This document shows, in pieces, positions 32,301 to 34,015 of a stretch of DNA of 34,015 nucleotides (position 1 is its first letter; each line of letters starts with the position of its first letter). Origin of the DNA: Streptosporangiales bacterium (GTDB lineage: Bacteria; Actinomycetota; Actinomycetes; Streptosporangiales; Streptosporangiaceae). The notes beneath the pieces were generated by a model that did not search any database, was not told the DNA's origin, and saw only the letters and a program-made list of their open reading frames with translations. The stretch lies in contig WHSL01000040.1 in NCBI GenBank assembly GCA_009380095.1, forward strand, positions 1 to 34,015, in the 5' to 3' direction. Both the position numbers and the translations under genes were made by a program.

Positions 32301-32420
32301 GCCCGCGCCGGTGGGGCCGTGCACGAGGAACAGGCCGGCCTGGCCGAGCGCGTCGAAGTCGACCTCCTCGGTCCCCGCGAACGGCCCGAACGCCGTGAGG
32401 CGTAGCCGGTGCAGGCGCAT
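29340..32420 (-). CDS. sbcC: Exonuclease subunit SbcC (Rad50-like ATPase)
   Basis: The 1026-residue SMC-like ATPase has Walker A GPTGAGKTS at 35-43, the Q-loop region GDFARFLRAGPEERRGVLEQIF (about 165-187), and long coiled-coil arms rich in Glu, Arg and Ala. The zinc hook Cys507-Ala-Val-Cys510 sits near the middle. The C-terminal lobe has the signature LSGGETFIGSLALALGL and Walker B GTLFVDEGFGTLDD. With SbcD it forms the Mre11-Rad50-type complex that opens DNA hairpins and processes protein-blocked ends. It follows sbcD after a 73-bp gap. The protein is complete, with no defect seen. Confidence 0.95.
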   Translation of the reverse strand: MRLHRLRLTAFGPFAGTEEVDFDALGQAGLFLVHGPTGAGKTSVLDSVCFALYGVVPGVRDHAKRLHSDHAPLDRGPEVELELTLRGRRLKFIRSPRWTRPKKRGEGFIDEQARVTVQEYTDGAWTALATRLDEAGQLVTHLLGMSPGQFCQVVMLPQGDFARFLRAGPEERRGVLEQIFATQVFTDVERWLADRRTQAYRLLSEEVAAVRGVATRVAEAAGADLPEEEDPEALPGWAEELHAAAGAGLDTAVTEAERATARLAAARQADERARELADRKQRYAAALDRSGELEAHATEYKELTRRLERAQQAEAVLPLINAAGRRVTEAERAEELAGRRLAAVRPLIDMMLPEPGDLAAAKRERRDEAARLEQLRGDATRVRELRTGREELAETVRAREAERAVLADRLEALPARRAALTEELETARAASAAGPAAEAEERAAADRLTAARERDRLATELTEAEDALRAAVDEHQRLLDAYLTMQQERLAGIAAELALGLVDSEPCAVCGSTTHPSPAEPADGAPQAEDETEAWERADTARERRDEATGRAVELRERLRAATAAARPPGAVTAEPPEEPGEATRTRAGTPAKETGKATARSARRAKAWPSVEEAADALRAVRERSAAARAAAEAVTRLGTELAEVERELETVRARAAELDTAAAAAEERDAQLAAEIERLTLRLDAARGTDPTLETRIDRLNAEADALDEAAEAIRHSITTGHEARAALRTASDAAVRAGFGGAPEAAGAALDGPEREDLRARIRAYEDARAAVAEQLADTELTAAATAPDPDLAATAAELAAADEQAGEATARRARITERHDRLAELGAELDAAVDRWRPAAAAHTVARRLAELATGTSADNRRRMRLAAYVLMARLEQVVAAANVRLAGMSAGRYELRVSDERAAGQSRGGLGLRVLDAWTGQERDPATLSGGETFIGSLALALGLGDVATAEAGGAEIGTLFVDEGFGTLDDETLDEVMDVLDGLRAGGRAVGVVSHVADLRTRITTRLKVTKTQTGSTITQ

Positions 32421-32493
32421 GACGGCCCCCCGGTCCCTCAGCCCTGCGCGGGCGGGGAGACGGGGGTGGCCGGGCGGCGCGGGCGCGGGCGCA

Positions 32494-33645
32494 TCAGGCG
32501 CTCGCCTCGCGGCGCCGTACGGCCTCGAACGCCTCGTGCAGCAGCGCGCGCTCCGCCGGGTCCGCGGGCTCGTCGCGCGCCCAGGCCACGAAGTCCAGGG
32601 CCAGCTCCGACTCGGAGCGGCCCTTGGTGCGCTCGGCCCAGGAGCGCCGGTCGGTGTCGCCGCCGCCCTCCGGCTCGAAGCCGAGCACGAGGGCGTGCGG
32701 GAAGCGGGTGCGCAGCCGCTCCATGGCGTCCCGCGGGCGCAGCGGGTCGGTCAGCGTGACCTGCAGCCAGCGGTCCTCGTGGCGGGCGTGGCGGGGGTCG
32801 GTGAGCAGGTCGTCCAGGCGGCCGCGGAGCTTGCCGAGCCGGCGCGGGACCGGGGCGTCCAGGAAGTCCGCCGACTTCAGCCCGTCCGGGCCCAGCTCCA
32901 CCAGCCAGCCGCCCTTGCGATGGTCGGTCTCGGAGAACGAGTACGCCAGGGGGGAGCCGCTGTAGCGCACCGCCTCCGCCATGGTCTGCCGTCCGTGCAC
33001 GTGCCCGAGCGCCACGTAGTCCGGCCCGTCGAAGGTGCTCAGCGGCACGTGCGGCACGCCGCCCACCGCGATGTCGCGCTCGCTGTCGCTGCACTCGGCG
33101 CCGGACACGAACGCGTGGCTCAGCACCACGGAGCGGGTGCCGGGGCGGCGGCGGGCCTGGTCGGTGCGGATGCGGTCCATGGCGTGGCCCAGCGCGGCGG
33201 TGTGGCTGCGCTCGTCCAGCTCCCAGGGCTCCCGTACCAGCTCCGGCTCCAGGTACGGGATCCCGTACACGGCGACCGGGCCGTGCGCGTCCTCGAGCAG
33301 CACCGGCTCGCCCACCCTGGCCGGGTCCGTGCGGACGAACAGGCCGGCGGCGTCCAGCACGCCCTGGTTGACCCCGAGCCGGACCGCCGAGTCGTGGTTG
33401 CCGCTGATCAGGGCGAGCTTCGTGCCGGTGCCGAGGAGGCGCTTCATGGCCTCGTCGTAGAGCGCGATGGCGTCCACCGGCGGGAGCGCCCGGTCGTACA
33501 CATCCCCGGCCACGACCACCAGGTCGACCTCCTCGGCGCGGACCGTCTCGACCAGGTGGTCGACGAACCGGGCCTGCGCGCCGAGCATGTCCTCCCGGTG
33601 GAAGGTGCGCCCGAGGTGCCAGTCGGAGGTGTGCAGCACGCGCAT
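32494..33645 (-). CDS. sbcD: Exonuclease subunit SbcD (Mre11-like nuclease)
   Basis: The 383-residue calcineurin-like phosphoesterase begins MRVLHTSDWHLGR, with metal ligands Asp8 and His10, then AGDVYDRA with Asp48, SGNHDSAVRLG with Asn83 and His84, LSHAF, and LGHVHG with the last metal histidines. A C-terminal capping domain follows residue 280. It is the nuclease partner of SbcC, encoded next in the same direction. The start ATG lies 117 bp from a divergent gene of unknown function, with an 18-bp tandem repeat between them. Confidence 0.95.
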   Translation of the reverse strand: MRVLHTSDWHLGRTFHREDMLGAQARFVDHLVETVRAEEVDLVVVAGDVYDRALPPVDAIALYDEAMKRLLGTGTKLALISGNHDSAVRLGVNQGVLDAAGLFVRTDPARVGEPVLLEDAHGPVAVYGIPYLEPELVREPWELDERSHTAALGHAMDRIRTDQARRRPGTRSVVLSHAFVSGAECSDSERDIAVGGVPHVPLSTFDGPDYVALGHVHGRQTMAEAVRYSGSPLAYSFSETDHRKGGWLVELGPDGLKSADFLDAPVPRRLGKLRGRLDDLLTDPRHARHEDRWLQVTLTDPLRPRDAMERLRTRFPHALVLGFEPEGGGDTDRRSWAERTKGRSESELALDFVAWARDEPADPAERALLHEAFEAVRRREASA

Positions 33646-33716
33646 GGCGGCACGCTAGCGGTCAGGTGGGACCAAACGGGGGAGAAACGCCGACTGAGCT
33701 GAGGTACGCTGCTCGG

Positions 33717-33752
33717 CTGCGAACTCCGCGTTCGCTGCGAACTCCGCGTTCG
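33717..33752. repeat. Perfect 18-bp tandem duplication carrying a GCGAAC-N5-GTTCGC dyad
   Basis: CTGCGAACTCCGCGTTCG occurs twice without a gap at 33717-33734 and 33735-33752. Each copy contains an inverted repeat GCGAAC-TCCGC-GTTCG(C/A). The arms look like the actinobacterial LexA/SOS box (CGAAC-N4-GTTCG), but the spacer is 5 rather than 4 bases. It lies between sbcD and the divergent gene at 33763, just before that gene's ribosome-binding site. Confidence 0.7.
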
Positions 33753-33762
33753 AGGAGGCGGT

Positions 33763-34015
33763 TTGCGCGAACTTCCGGTGGAGACCGGCGACCGGGTACG
33801 GGAGCCCGGCGAGTCCCGCCATGCCGACGACTTCCGCCTGGCCGGACCCGGCGGCGTCGACATCCTGCCCGCCTCCCAGGTCGAACTCCCCGAATTCCAC
33901 CTCGACCGCCGCACCCATGACGACTCCGACACCCCGCGCCAATCCCTCCACCGCTTCGAACCCGAGCGCGCCGGCCTCCCGGAGACGACCCTGGAGGAGG
34001 CACCCGGCTACATCC
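33763..34015 (+). CDS. Hypothetical protein, N-terminal part, runs off the right edge
   Basis: A TTG at 33763, four bases after GAGGAGG, opens a frame that continues to the window end (84 codons visible). Third positions are almost all G or C, which supports plus-strand coding over the competing minus-strand frame. The peptide is rich in Pro, Asp, Glu and Arg (LRELPVETGDRVREPGE; GGVDILPASQVELPEFHLD) and looks soluble, partly disordered. No family is recognised. A tandem dyad immediately upstream may control it. Confidence 0.5.
   Translation, partial: MRELPVETGDRVREPGESRHADDFRLAGPGGVDILPASQVELPEFHLDRRTHDDSDTPRQSLHRFEPERAGLPETTLEEAPGYI

Noticed and set aside
30256-33702. Very long plus-strand open frame opposite sbcC and sbcD
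   Set aside because: It is antisense to two firmly identified genes, is a low-complexity Ser/Ala/Arg sequence, and has no domain. High GC content removes stop codons from shadow frames.
33717-33753. Calling the tandem dyads LexA (SOS) boxes
   Set aside because: The spacer between CGAAC and GTTCG is 5 bases in both copies, whereas the known actinobacterial box has 4.
33655-33951. Minus-strand ORF at the right edge
   Set aside because: The plus-strand frame has near-uniform G/C third positions and a ribosome-binding site; the minus frame is its shadow.
1-34015. CRISPR arrays, tRNA or rRNA genes, insertion sequences, attachment sites
   Set aside because: I saw no regularly spaced repeats, no tRNA-like cloverleaf with a TTCGA arm, no transposase or integrase motifs and no terminal inverted repeats. 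This was by eye, so a weak tRNA could be missed.

Overview
The window is chromosomal DNA from a very GC-rich actinomycete. Evidence: strong G/C bias at third codon positions, many GTG and TTG starts, frequent CGTAC words, and typical actinobacterial gene families. A Streptosporangiales-type organism is my guess; no rRNA or marker gene here settles it.

Layout. (1) 1-1700, minus strand: the first gene of a Wadjet-like plasmid-defence operon (DUF2397 kleisin-like subunit) and the first 45 codons of the next gene; the SMC and nuclease genes would lie off the left edge. (2) 1758-4882: a decayed stretch with two truncated divergent genes, an intact membrane-anchored alpha/beta hydrolase, an AbiEi-type protein with an eroded nuclease domain, and a second hydrolase copy that has lost its nucleophile region. 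(3) 4879-8713: an enolase-superfamily racemase of the N-succinylamino-acid racemase/OSBS group, an SIS protein without a DNA-binding domain and a GNAT acyltransferase in one operon, facing a divergent M20 amidohydrolase. The three enzyme types match the known acylation/racemisation/deacylation route that turns D-amino acids into L-amino acids. (4) 8718-13152: a HEAT-like hypothetical protein, then an alkylglycerone-phosphate-synthase-like flavoprotein interrupted by an in-frame TAG, a divergent TetR regulator and glycerol-3-phosphate dehydrogenase. This gene set resembles the Rv2251-Rv2250c-Rv2249c locus of Mycobacterium tuberculosis. (5) 13153-15970: a low-GC orphan ORF, a probably frameshifted membrane protein, a GNAT protein, alanine dehydrogenase, and a prepilin-peptidase remnant.

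(6) 15991-25115, minus strand: a nine-gene purine-degradation operon in which neighbouring genes overlap or nearly touch, except for a 54-bp gap before allB: uraD, uraH, uricase, xanthine dehydrogenase FAD and 2Fe-2S subunits, 8-oxoguanine/guanine deaminase, xanthine dehydrogenase Mo subunit, allantoinase, allantoicase. It covers the path from (oxo)purines through urate and allantoin to ureidoglycolate and urea. An XRE-TPR regulator is divergent from its first gene. (7) 26650-28843: a 57-residue membrane protein overlapping a CopD-CtaG fusion for copper handling and cytochrome oxidase assembly. (8) 28925-33645: a small membrane protein, then sbcD and sbcC for DNA end processing. (9) 33646-34015: a divergent control region with a perfect 18-bp tandem repeat and the start of an unknown gene running off the right edge.

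Broken genes are concentrated in the first 16 kb. The purine operon and everything to its right look intact.
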